Assembly (NCBI RefSeq): GCF_003054245.1
Contig: NZ_QBKR01000030.1
Span: 1-36,965, forward strand
DNA: 36,965 nucleotides
Source of the DNA: Melghirimyces profundicolus
GTDB taxonomy: Bacteria; Bacillota; Bacilli; Thermoactinomycetales; DSM-45169
Direction of reading: 5' to 3'
Positions 26,470 through 34,597 of the stretch are shown piece after piece. The number at the start of each line of letters is the position of its first letter. Positions within the stretch are counted from its first letter, which is position 1. The notes beneath the pieces are model-generated. The model was not told the origin of the DNA. It was given only the letters and a program-made list of their open reading frames with translations, and searched no databases. The position numbers and the translations under genes were made by a program.

Positions 26470-27813
26470 TTATTTCATCTGTGTCAACTCGTCGGCCCAC
26501 TCTTCCGACAAGATATACGCCCGGTTTGATTCCTCAAGGAATACATCGCCCAGACTTTCCACTGCTTTTTCATTGATCCCATCAACAAACTTGGTCAGCA
26601 TAAGCCCCTTCTCACGTGCAAAACTCAAACATTGGTCCAGTGGTACCTCGGATTGGGTAATAAAAAGCTTGACAAACTCACGTTCATCTGTATGCAATTC
26701 AGCAAAGAAAACTTCCATTTCATGATTTGAGGGAATCGGGGGATTGGAAGGAAGGGGGTTCTGATCTTCCATCACAGGTGCATGATTTGGTGTTTCTTCC
26801 GTTTGAACCTGCGGTTGTTTATGTTCCTCCCCGGACTTTTGTACAGGAGGTTTTATCTTGTTTCGCTTTTTCTCTTGAGCTTCCACATAACCCAGTACTC
26901 CTTCAAACTCCTCCCCCAGCACATATTTGTGGTCCATTTCCTCAATCAAGATATCCCCCAAAAGCTCGAAGCTCTTTTCATTGATACTGTCAATAAGCAA
27001 ATGAAGCATACACCCTTGGGATCGGGCAAATTCAAGACAATCCTGTTGGGAAAGGGGCTCGTTCTCAAACAACAGGATCAATTCCCTTTCAATGGAATAC
27101 AGGGATTTTGCAAAGTCGGTAAATAGATTTGCTGAAAGCATATCCAACTCTACGTTCTTCGACTTAAGAGTCCATATCGCTTTCTCTTTTTCCGCCCCTG
27201 ACTTCTCATCCGCGGCTTCGGAGATCGGGAGGGTTCCTTCTTTTATTTGCGGCGGACTTTGGTTTATGGGTAAGTTGTTATCTTCCCTGGATTGAGAATG
27301 ATCAGGCTTTAATGGTTCGTCTTCATACTCCGGTTTCGGCGGGATGGGTTCGGGATCTGGAGATTCTACGGGTTTGGCGTTTTTCAAGCGAAGCGGAACA
27401 AACCGCTGAAGTTGCTTTAAACCATCAGGAAGATTTTGATCCTTCATAGGGATCCGCCTTTCAGCGTAATCACGGAATAGATCCTTCATATCCCGGATCA
27501 GTGAATCCAGCAATTCCTTCAGGAAAATCATCAAACTACGAAAACGTTTGAAAACATCGTTTTGATTTTGTGAAATCAAGTACTGCCTTGCGTTAATATG
27601 ATCTACTCGTTTCTTTAAAAATGCCATTTCCACCCAGGAAACGACTATAGGGATCCCCGTTTCAGAAAACAACAAGTAAACGACTCCCCAACCGAAACGC
27701 CGTAAATAAAAATGATGAGCACCAAAAGTCCCCAGAAAAAAAGCCAATAATAATGCCGTTGAGTATTTTTTATGTTTTGAGGTGACTCCGTCTTTTTGGG
27801 AACCCGATTCCAC
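26470..27813 (-). CDS. TM2-domain membrane protein with two C-terminal TerB_C-like modules
   Basis: GTG 27813 (MESGSQKDGV) follows AGGTGG by 6 nt and is preferred. An in-frame ATG at 27834 has no ribosome binding site. The 447-aa product has a TM2 domain at about 15-65 (STALLLAFFLGTFGAHHFYL, RRFGWGVVYLLF), two short helices with a tight turn. A charged helical segment and a Pro/Glu-rich linker (about 145-205) follow. Two TerB_C-like modules come next, at about 240-308 (FARSQGCMLHLLIDSINEK, LGDILIEE) and 374-443 (FAREKGLMLTKFVDGINEK, LGDVFLEE, LSEEW). Related modules occur in TerB-type proteins, and one closes the helicase-nuclease at 3571. It is the first gene of the BREX operon and would tether partners to the membrane. 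This is inference. Confidence 0.82.
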   Translation of the reverse strand: MESGSQKDGVTSKHKKYSTALLLAFFLGTFGAHHFYLRRFGWGVVYLLFSETGIPIVVSWVEMAFLKKRVDHINARQYLISQNQNDVFKRFRSLMIFLKELLDSLIRDMKDLFRDYAERRIPMKDQNLPDGLKQLQRFVPLRLKNAKPVESPDPEPIPPKPEYEDEPLKPDHSQSREDNNLPINQSPPQIKEGTLPISEAADEKSGAEKEKAIWTLKSKNVELDMLSANLFTDFAKSLYSIERELILLFENEPLSQQDCLEFARSQGCMLHLLIDSINEKSFELLGDILIEEMDHKYVLGEEFEGVLGYVEAQEKKRNKIKPPVQKSGEEHKQPQVQTEETPNHAPVMEDQNPLPSNPPIPSNHEMEVFFAELHTDEREFVKLFITQSEVPLDQCLSFAREKGLMLTKFVDGINEKAVESLGDVFLEESNRAYILSEEWADELTQMK

Positions 27814-27834
27814 ACAGCTCCACCTCAAATCCAT

Positions 27835-28446
27835 TTTATAAGGGGTTATTCATGTTATTCGTAATTCATCAAACGGACTACAGGGTTTCGATTTTTACAA
27901 CAAGCTATCATTATGTAATTACTCGGTTTTCCTGTCGGCGGTTTAAAATCCCATAAACATCAGGCATTTTACCATTCCTATATACGTTATTCGCAGGGGC
28001 TCCGCATTTTATGTCATTTTTGACGTTAAAGGTTTCTGATCTATTTCTCCCATGGGCCTAACTTCACAATTTCCCGGGAAAAGACACAGATTGTTTATCC
28101 ACCATCTGTCAGACGATTCACTTCAATCCAGTGTATAAGTATGACTTTCCAGATAACTGCCTGATGAAACAGGACCGGAAGCACAGCTGAATGTAATAAA
28201 GGCCCGGAACCAAAAGCGCTCCGGGACCTGGCATCCCCGTAAGAGTATGGGAGAAACGGTTTACTGATCCGGAAGGCGAGGGGCTGAACACCCCAAGGCC
28301 GTTCCCCAGAGGGTGGTCGCTTGTGCTGGACAGTTAAAGGCGCATGGATATGAAATGGTTCTTCAAGCACAACATTCCAATCACCACTGATAAAACAATG
28401 CACATGACTGTTCCTGAAGAGAGCCTACCCCTTCCGGTAGGAAAAA
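27835..28446. other. intergenic region upstream of the BREX operon
   Basis: About 610 nt between the BREX operon and the RelE-UvrD gene. It holds the conserved upstream element (27921-28000) and an imperfect hairpin around 28202-28231 (AGGCCCGGA with TCCGGGACCT). A weak 6-bp hairpin at about 28424-28442 (CCTACC/GGTAGG) follows the UvrD stop. A 102-codon minus-strand frame at 28095-28403 has no ribosome binding site or family likeness and is not called a gene. Confidence 0.5.
27921..28000 (-). promoter_or_regulatory. conserved upstream element, copy A (before the BREX operon)
   Basis: Aligned without gaps to 30661-30740, about 55 of 80 bases agree by eye, including runs such as GCGAAT, GGAATGG, AAAATGCC and GACAGGAAAAC in minus-strand sense. 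Both copies lie in the same orientation upstream of a minus-strand island gene. Here it ends about 108 nt before GTG 27813. It probably carries a promoter or operator. I could not fix a clean -35/-10 pair (CTGCGA and TAAAAT are 19 nt apart). Confidence 0.6.
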
Positions 28447-30519
28447 CTATTTTTCTGCCGGTACTTCTTCCCCCACCGGCCACAGTTCACTGGGGACCCC
28501 GTGAGAGGTGACATAGAGCTGATCCCGGGCCCGGGTCCCCGCCACATAGAGGAGGGATCGTTCCTGCTTTTCCACCTCCATCCTCTCTTGTTCATCCGAA
28601 CAGCTCTCCAGGCGGGAGGCGGGCGGAAGGATGTCCCGGTTGACGCCGGCCAGGAAGACGGCGCGGAACTCCAGACCTTTGCTACGGTGCATGGTGCCGC
28701 AGGAAATGCCCTCGTCGGCTTTTTGGTAACGGGAGGTCATGGTGACGGTGGGGATCTCCGCTTCCTCCAATGCGGCTTTGATGGTTTCCACCATTTTGTT
28801 CTTCCGAACGAGAACGGCGATCTCCCCGGTATGGACCCCCTGTTCGGTCAGCTTCCGGATTTTCTCCACCAGAAACGTCCTCTCTTCTTCTTCCGTCCCG
28901 AAGTGGTGTCGTTCCGGCGGGTTGCCGCTCAGAAGCGAGATATCCTTTCCTTCATCCTTGCCTCCGTCCAGATCGTCCCAGTCGTGTCCCTGAAGGGCCT
29001 GCATGGCTTCGGTGCGGATCTCCTCGGTGGTGCGGTAATTGATCCGAAGGCGTTTGGATCGTTGTCCCCGGATGTCGATGCCACACTGACTGAGGGTGAC
29101 ATAGCGGGAGTAGATCCGCTGGTGGGCGTCCCCGCACAGGAGGAGGTCGTTGTCCCGCTTGGGAACGAGAGCCCGTATGAGCTTCAGTCCCTCCGGATGA
29201 AAGTCCTGTACTTCGTCCGCCACCGCCGACCGGTAAACTTCCTCTCCAGGATGCGCTTCCACCCACTTTCGGGCCAGGCGGAGAATATCGGTGAACTCAT
29301 ACCACCCGAGGTCCCGCACTTGGGTGCGGTAGTGCTGAACCGCCGTCCACATGCGTTCCCGGTCGGTGTAGGTCATCGGGCTTCCCCGGCCGGTCCGGGA
29401 AAGATCGCGGTATTCCGGCCAGCTCTCCACGCCGTGGTACTGGATCACCTGCTCATACTCCTGCAGGACGAAGGACAGCTTCTCTTCCGGCCACCCCGCT
29501 TCGGCCAAAGCCTCTTCCCAGATGGACTCAAACTGCCCTTTATCGAACACAACCGCTTCGATTTCGGCGACTTGCCGACGATCGACGATCTCCCTCGCCA
29601 GCCGGTCGATGGAGATCACATCGATACGTCCCATCTCGCTTGGGGTGCACATCGTCCCCAGGGTCTGCCGGATGGCTTCGGCCAGATTGACATTGAACGT
29701 GGTGAACAACAACCGTTCCCCGGGTTGCAGGACCTCCCGCACCAGACGGCGGGCACGATGCATGGCGACGACGGTTTTCCCCGTACCCGCTCCCCCCAGG
29801 ACGCGAACGGGTCCACGGTAGTTCCCCTCCACGATGGACCGCTGGCTGGGATGGAGGAACGTCCGCCATTTCTCCATGGGCTGGTCCAGAATTTCGTTCA
29901 ACTGCTCATCCGACGTGACCACCACGATGCGGCGACCGGAAGCGGGACTGGTAATGGCCCGTTCGAATGCTTCCGCATCGTCCGCAACTTCCTCCCGTTG
30001 CTCTTCCGCCCGCCATTCCTGGATAAACTGGTACACGTGTTCGTAAGGTTCATCCTCGGCCAGAAACTTCAGAGCTTCCAAGGCCTCCTCCGGCAGCTCT
30101 TCCTTACGGGAATCCAGCTGTTGCGGGGTTTGAATGCTTTTGATGATCGGGATGAGTTCTTTCGGTACCCCGATATCCAACAGCTGCCGGTCCGTATACC
30201 GGGTAAAGATTCCATAATTCGGTCTATCGTTGGAGTGGGAAGAGTCGGACGCCGTCTCCTTTTCTTCCACCAGGGACCACATATGCAGCGTATGGGTGTG
30301 GGGATTGACGGTGAAACGCTTCTTCTTCGCCCAGCGGTACGCTTCATCATGATGGTCCACCCAGAGGAGTAGCATCGTTTTCCCTTTGTCCGGCCAGAGT
30401 CCGATCGTCCGATAGGACTGACTGGCCCGGATGGAGTAAACCCGGGGGTCAGCGGCTTCTTGGTAGCGCTCGACGTTGAGACTGGAGACCCGGGAGTCGG
30501 TCCGGAGTTTTCGGATCAT
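28447..30519 (-). CDS. UvrD/Rep-type helicase with an N-terminal RelE-like domain (5' end frameshifted)
   Basis: The open frame gives 690 aa from ATG 30519, but the gene probably began at TTG 30601, after AAAGGAGG. Residues 1-80 read VYSIRASQSYRTIGLW, LLLWVDHHDEAYRWAKKKRF and VNPHT, a RelE/mRNA-interferase-like fold found fused to some UvrD helicases. The SF1 motifs are GGAGTGKT at 242-249, VADEVQDFHPEG (Asp 435), INYRTTEEIRTEA, CGTMHRSKGLEFRAVFLAG and LLYVAGTRARDQLYV. DNA unwinding is well supported. Whether the RelE-like part is a toxin, an RNA binder or only a structural domain is unknown. It shares an upstream element with the BREX operon. Restoring one base at a G5 run supplies the missing N-terminus. 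Confidence 0.85.
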   Translation of the reverse strand: MIRKLRTDSRVSSLNVERYQEAADPRVYSIRASQSYRTIGLWPDKGKTMLLLWVDHHDEAYRWAKKKRFTVNPHTHTLHMWSLVEEKETASDSSHSNDRPNYGIFTRYTDRQLLDIGVPKELIPIIKSIQTPQQLDSRKEELPEEALEALKFLAEDEPYEHVYQFIQEWRAEEQREEVADDAEAFERAITSPASGRRIVVVTSDEQLNEILDQPMEKWRTFLHPSQRSIVEGNYRGPVRVLGGAGTGKTVVAMHRARRLVREVLQPGERLLFTTFNVNLAEAIRQTLGTMCTPSEMGRIDVISIDRLAREIVDRRQVAEIEAVVFDKGQFESIWEEALAEAGWPEEKLSFVLQEYEQVIQYHGVESWPEYRDLSRTGRGSPMTYTDRERMWTAVQHYRTQVRDLGWYEFTDILRLARKWVEAHPGEEVYRSAVADEVQDFHPEGLKLIRALVPKRDNDLLLCGDAHQRIYSRYVTLSQCGIDIRGQRSKRLRINYRTTEEIRTEAMQALQGHDWDDLDGGKDEGKDISLLSGNPPERHHFGTEEEERTFLVEKIRKLTEQGVHTGEIAVLVRKNKMVETIKAALEEAEIPTVTMTSRYQKADEGISCGTMHRSKGLEFRAVFLAGVNRDILPPASRLESCSDEQERMEVEKQERSLLYVAGTRARDQLYVTSHGVPSELWPVGEEVPAEK

Positions 30520-30601
30520 GTCCCGCGTTCGTTTTTGCTCCGGACTGGGGGAGCTTGGAGAAGGACTCCAAAAAAGTGTCGTGCATCGCCACTTGCAACA
30601 A
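30520..30601 (-). pseudogene. out-of-frame 5' end of the RelE-UvrD gene
   Basis: From TTG 30601 (or ATG 30586) the frame reads MLQVAMHDTFLESFSKLP. After the run of five G at 30547-30551 the family sequence continues one frame over as SPEQKRTRDMIRKL, joining the start used at 30519. Deleting one base of the run gives a seamless FSKLPSPEQKRTRDM. It is either a real one-base insertion or a homopolymer error. Confidence 0.65.
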
Positions 30602-30660
30602 TCGACGAACCTCCTTTTTAAAATGATGGATGGCTCAAAATATTTTATTTAGGGATCCGA

Positions 30661-30740
30661 CTGCCGTTTTCCTGTCCATCCGTTAAAAAACCATAAAAAA
30701 TCGGCATTTTTCCATTCCCAAATAAATGATTCGCAAGCAC
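30661..30740 (-). promoter_or_regulatory. conserved upstream element, copy B (before the RelE-UvrD gene)
   Basis: Partner of 27921-28000, in the same orientation, ending 60 nt before TTG 30601. In minus-strand sense it contains TTGCGAATCA, GGGAATGGAAAAATGCC and GGACAGGAAAACGG. Conservation of non-coding sequence ahead of two different genes argues for shared regulation. Confidence 0.6.
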
Positions 30741-31054
30741 TTTCCTATTTTTTGTCCGTTTTGATGTATCCCTAATAGCGTTGTGAAAAAGTGAGCGGCA
30801 GCATTTACCCAAACCGCTCCGTGCTGTCCTGCAAAGTCGCTATTTTGGGTAAACTCTTCCCCTTTTCTCGAAACAAACATTCAATCAAAACGCTTCTAAA
30901 GGCCTGGAATCGAGTAGGAGGGGGTCCTGGCCTCGCTTGGTTCGTCTCCCCAAGGTGAAAGCGACTTTCTCCGCACATCTGTACCCATATTTTCAGTAGA
31001 TGGGGACATGCTAATAAACATCGCAGTTAACTACATATAAAAAGAGGGAACAGC
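30741..31054. other. non-coding stretch
   Basis: About 314 nt between the upstream element and the permease remnant. No ORF with a ribosome binding site and no strong hairpin was seen. Weak similarity to the BREX-side element fades out after about 30770. Confidence 0.4.
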
Positions 31055-31362
31055 GTGCGCCATCAACAGAAAAAACAGCAAGAGTTGAAGCGTGGTCTGT
31101 CGGAACGCCATCGGGGTCGGTCTTTTCCTCGGTTCGGCAATTGCAGCCGAACGCGGGAAACTGTCCTTCTGATGCTCGTGGATGGTTTGTTCATCCGGGT
31201 AAGCTTTTACCGCATGATTTTTCCACTGAACAAAATATTCCTTTGGATACGTGTAAAGTGTGTGGGGATCCCAACGCTGAATATGTAGAAAATAGTTATC
31301 GTCCTTGCCTCACAGTATTTACACCCCTTTGCAGAATATTAAGTGTTCTATTTCAATTGTAG
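31055..31362 (+). pseudogene. amino-acid permease remnant
   Basis: GTG 31055 follows AGAGGGAACAGC. The start MRHQQKKQQELKRGLSERH is typical of the N-terminus of APC-family amino-acid permeases (LxRGLxxRHIxxIAxG). It then jumps frame to IGVGLFLGSAIAAE, read from 31110, the first helix of the same family. About ten codons between RH and IGVG are missing and the rest of the permease (normally about 450 aa) is gone. Later frames (LPHDFSTEQNIPLDTCKVCG) are not permease-like, and their origin is unknown. It is a decayed gene with an internal deletion. Confidence 0.6.
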
Positions 31363-31516
31363 TGGGAAATAATATTGTTTTTAAGTTGTAACTATTCTTC
31401 GAACTCTTAATTCGAAAGGTAGGATATAATTTCAAACCTTTGGTAACGATGCATGATGGCCATGATTGAAAATCTTACCCTTCCTGCGAACATCGATGGT
31501 GTTTTCCAGCGAGGGA

Positions 31517-31579
31517 GGGGCCAGTTTTTCACGGAGCGCCTTCATCTGCTGATGTGAAGCGAAGGGAAAAACCGGCCCC
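31517..31579. repeat. long hairpin with nested arms
   Basis: GGGGCCAGTTTTTC (31517-31530) and GAAAAACCGGCCCC (31566-31579) pair at 13 of 14 positions. Inside, TTCATC/GATG-GAA sequences (31541-31558) form a second short stem. It lies in the 490-nt gene-free stretch 31363-31854. It may be a structured RNA, the remnant of a small palindromic mobile element, or a lost gene's regulatory fold. Confidence 0.4.
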
Positions 31580-31675
31580 GACCGCCACCGTAACGGTCTC
31601 TATGAAAACAAAGTTACCGGATGAGGCAATAGTGTCCCATCAACGAACGTAAATCGGAAAATGTCGAAGGAAAAT

Positions 31676-31709
31676 ATCACCTCATAATCGAACGGATTTA
31701 TGAGGTGAT
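31676..31709 (-). terminator. possible terminator of the TauE/SafE gene
   Basis: ATCACCTCATAA and TTATGAGGTGAT form a perfect 12-bp stem with a 10-nt loop. On the minus strand ATATTTTCC follows, a short U-tract. It lies about 145 nt downstream of the exporter stop. The symmetry is also compatible with an operator. Confidence 0.4.
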
Positions 31710-31854
31710 CGGGATGATTTACAATTTCCCATCTGCCGGTATAAAGGCTTCTAGTCCTACGAATTAAGGATTATCCGGTTCGAAGGAAGTTCTCGGTGGT
31801 CGTTCACCAATTCCGTTTGGGGGGGTATGTTTGACCCCCGTATATTTAATAAGA

Positions 31855-32658
31855 TTAATGCACCTTCCCTAGTATTTCAGACCATACTTTAAGAGCTGTC
31901 CCCGTAATGAGTAGCGCAAGGGCATATTGCAACATCTTGACTCGAACCTGTTGACCGACAATGGCCCCCAGGGGGGCCCCGAGAAGGTTGGAAATGATGA
32001 GTAACAACGCCGGCCCATAGAGGACGTGACCGCCCAACATTTTCCCGGCGGTCCCTCCGATCGAACCGAGAAAGACAATGACCAGGGAATTGGCGATAGC
32101 GAACCGGATCGGAATATGGAGAATCCCAAGCATGATGGGGACGAGGATAAATCCGCCGCTGGATCCCACGATTCCGGCGATTACACCAACCACCAGGGCC
32201 GCCACGATGGCATATACCCGGTTATAGGGAATTTCAGAGGTATTCAAGGAGTTCAATCGGCCTTCCCGCGTTTTTGGGTCCGGCAAAAACATGAGCACGA
32301 TGGCTATCACAGCCACCAATCCGAAAAGTACATTGATCGTCAAGTTGGTTAAAAACTGCGAACCATATCCTCCAATCAAACTGCCAATGGCCATGCTGAT
32401 CCCCATATCCATGACTAATCGCCCACTGATCAAATGACTCTTTCGGTACGCCCACACTCCTCCAATGGTTGCGAAAAACACTTGTACCATCGCAAGAGAC
32501 GAGACATCGTGGGCATCGTAATAGGCGGCTCCGAAAAAAGCCGGAATGTAGAGCAACATTGGATAGGTTATAACCGAACCCCCGATTCCCAACATTCCTG
32601 AGAAAAACGAACCGACCAAACCGATCAGGATTAAAATCATCACTAATTCAAAGCTCAT
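31855..32658 (-). CDS. TauE/SafE-family sulfite/organosulfonate exporter
   Basis: ATG 32658 follows AAGGAG by 8 nt. The 267-aa protein is almost wholly hydrophobic, with about eight helices. It shows the paired signature of the family: GLVGSFFSGMLGIGGSVITY in the first half and GVIAGIVGSSGGFILVPIM in the second, an internal duplication. TauE/SafE proteins export sulfite or sulfonates, or take up related anions. The nearby formylglycine-generating enzyme and sulfatase suggest that it disposes of sulfur oxyanions released from sulfate esters. The three genes are on the same strand, but transposase relics separate them, so they are not now one operon. Confidence 0.88.
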   Translation of the reverse strand: MSFELVMILILIGLVGSFFSGMLGIGGSVITYPMLLYIPAFFGAAYYDAHDVSSLAMVQVFFATIGGVWAYRKSHLISGRLVMDMGISMAIGSLIGGYGSQFLTNLTINVLFGLVAVIAIVLMFLPDPKTREGRLNSLNTSEIPYNRVYAIVAALVVGVIAGIVGSSGGFILVPIMLGILHIPIRFAIANSLVIVFLGSIGGTAGKMLGGHVLYGPALLLIISNLLGAPLGAIVGQQVRVKMLQYALALLITGTALKVWSEILGKVH

Positions 32659-32800
32659 TCAGGTCTTCTCCTTTCTTATGAAGGAAAGACAGAGGAAGGA
32701 GGATAAGGGGGCCCTTTAACCAAAATCTAACTTCGGACAAATTCACCAACCCGGATTTGACTATAATTCGCGGCTTTTTTAGACCGGAAGAACAATAAAT

Positions 32801-33153
32801 ATGGTTCGCTGGGGTCATCGCCGCTGGGCCATCGAGCGTACTTTCAGGATGCCAAGGAGCTCTGCGGGATGGACGAATACCAAGGACGGCACTGGCAGGG
32901 TCTGCACCGGCACTTGGCCGTGGTCAACCTGGCCTATACCTGGCTGTTACATCTGCGGAAAGAGGGTGATGTCTTGGAGGATGACGATCCATCCGGCCAG
33001 GATGGGAAGGGGCTGGCTTCATTTCCGGGCCCCTCCTTACGAGCGACTTGGCGATGGTGGCTGGATTGGGTCCAACGATGGGTCATTCTCTTTTTTGGCT
33101 TATCAGCCGACACGATTCGACGAGTTCTTACACCTAACCTGTATAGCTTATAG
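32801..33153 (+). pseudogene. IS701-type transposase, C-terminal fragment
   Basis: Frame one reads MVRWGHRRWAIERTF and, after a one-base slip near 32845, the next frame reads QDAKELCGMDEYQGR, HWQGLHRHLAVVNLAYTWLL and ends TIRRVLTPNLYSL. WAIERxFxDAKxxLGxDxYxGRxWxGxHRHL is the C-terminal signature of IS701-like DDE transposases. The N-terminal two thirds are missing here. Confidence 0.7.
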
Positions 33154-33169
33154 CAGTACTAGTACTGCT
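33152..33169. repeat. 18-bp perfect palindrome
   Basis: AGCAGTACTAGTACTGCT lies at the end of the transposase fragment. It may be part of the old IS end or a resolution-type junction. No gene partner is apparent. Confidence 0.4.
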
Positions 33170-33229
33170 TTGAGAAATGGAAGGAATGGCCATCAGGTTT
33201 GTTGAAATTTGCCATGAGGTGAATGATGA

Positions 33230-33487
33230 TGGCATCCAACCGGATACCCAAAGCCGTTCGGTCAACCGGTGCCGGAGTTGGAAGATTTTCTTCGTCCCTA
33301 TCATGAGTTGTTTATCCGAAAGGAACCGCGGCAAACACTCGAACGATATGTGACCGGGCTTCTTAGTGACCTCCCTCGCAAAAACGGTGAGACCATCGGG
33401 GCATGGCTGGAAGGAGTCAACTACCACCGCATCTATTCGTTCCTGGTCACCAGCCGGTGGGATGAACGCACATTGGAATCCATCTGA
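33230..33487 (+). pseudogene. IS701-type transposase, N-terminal fragment
   Basis: The frame after TGA 33227 reads PKPFGQPVPELEDFLRPYHE, LFIRKEPRQTLERYVTGLLS and DLPRKNGETIGAWLEG, the N-terminal region of IS701 transposases. It ends at 33487 after RWDERTLESI. It follows the C-terminal fragment at 32801, so the two pieces come from different copies or from a rearranged one. Confidence 0.65.
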
Positions 33488-33587
33488 ATCCGGCAACAGG
33501 TGCAGCAAACCCGTCGTTTATCCGCCGAATAACCCAAGAAAAAACCCTGAATCAAATTCAGAGCTTAGTGAGTTCTTCGTGACGAAC

Positions 33588-34556
33588 TCAACCATCCATA
33601 ACACAACGAAAGCCAATATTCCCCGTCGAACTTTCGGGTGTATTCGAGGTCCGTGCCGCTACTCTGTAACGGTTGCAATAGGATTTGTGACACAAATAAG
33701 ATCCGCCGCGCATCACCCGCGCTGTTCCTTTTTCCGGCCCCTGCGGATTTTCGCGCCCGCCTCTCTCGTGAATGCTCCTGCTGAACCAATCGGAACACCA
33801 CTCCCATACGTTTCCTACCATATTATAAAGTCCGTAGCCGTTCGGCGGAAAAGATACGGCAGGCGCGGTGCCGACATAACCATCTTCTTTTGTATTTTTT
33901 CCCGGGAATTTCCCCTGCCAAATATTACAGTAATGCTCGCCGTTAGGCATTAATTCATTTCCCCACGGATAGGTGTTTTGCTTAAGTCCCCCGCGGGCTG
34001 CAAATTCCCATTCCGCTTCGGTAGGTAGCCGCTTCCCTGCCCACTTGGAATAAGCAAGCGCATCATTCCATGACACGTGGACAACAGGATGATCCATACG
34101 TTGATCAATATTCGAGTCAGGTCCTTCCGGTTGATACCAGTTGGCTCCTTCCACAACACACCACCAAGGTGTCCCTTGAACCATCTGCTTGACCTGTTTT
34201 GCTGTCTGTTTTGATAAAAAATAATAAAACACAAAGGACCAACCAAACTGCTCCGCTTCTGTTTTGTAGCCGGTATCTTTCACAAAATCTGCGAATTGGG
34301 CATTTGTAACCGCATGAGAATCAATATAAAACGGATCAATTTTAACCTCACGTACCGGTCCTTCTCCGTCAGCCGGAAATCCCGACTTTTCATTTGTACC
34401 CATCAAAAATTCACCGCCGGGAAGATACACCATTTTTTCCTTTGAAGGTTCCCTGAAGGTATCTACTGCTTTGATGTATGACGTTTCAGCCGGGTGATGG
34501 TGTTCAGATCCTGGTCGACTTGCCGCACAACAACTCGGTTTTCCTTCTTGCTTCAC
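33588..34556 (-). CDS. formylglycine-generating enzyme (sulfatase-activating)
   Basis: GTG 34556 (MKQEGKPSCCAASRPG, 322 aa) is chosen because AAGGGGG lies 8 nt upstream. The longer TTG at 34574 has no ribosome binding site. The FGE-sulfatase fold begins at MVYLPGGEFLMGTNE. The characteristic HPVVHVSWNDALAYSKWAG, RLPTEAEWEFAARGG and GNVWEWCSDW blocks follow. The catalytic pair is in GGSYLCHKSYCNRYR (Cys 289 and 294), as in genuine FGE and unlike EgtB or PvdO relatives. It oxidises the Cys of CxPxR motifs in sulfatases to formylglycine, using copper and oxygen. Its expected substrate is the CAPSR sulfatase encoded about 700 nt upstream. Confidence 0.92.
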   Translation of the reverse strand: MKQEGKPSCCAASRPGSEHHHPAETSYIKAVDTFREPSKEKMVYLPGGEFLMGTNEKSGFPADGEGPVREVKIDPFYIDSHAVTNAQFADFVKDTGYKTEAEQFGWSFVFYYFLSKQTAKQVKQMVQGTPWWCVVEGANWYQPEGPDSNIDQRMDHPVVHVSWNDALAYSKWAGKRLPTEAEWEFAARGGLKQNTYPWGNELMPNGEHYCNIWQGKFPGKNTKEDGYVGTAPAVSFPPNGYGLYNMVGNVWEWCSDWFSRSIHERGGRENPQGPEKGTARVMRGGSYLCHKSYCNRYRVAARTSNTPESSTGNIGFRCVMDG

Positions 34557-34597
34557 CTTGAATTCCCCCTTCAAACCAACGATGTATTTAATTAAAA

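Noticed and set aside
28095-28403. 102-codon minus-strand frame between UvrD and the BREX operon
   Set aside because: No ribosome binding site, no family likeness, and an imperfect hairpin inside it.
28501-30372. 623-codon plus-strand frame opposite the UvrD helicase
   Set aside because: A shadow of the helicase codons, with no start signal or recognisable domain.
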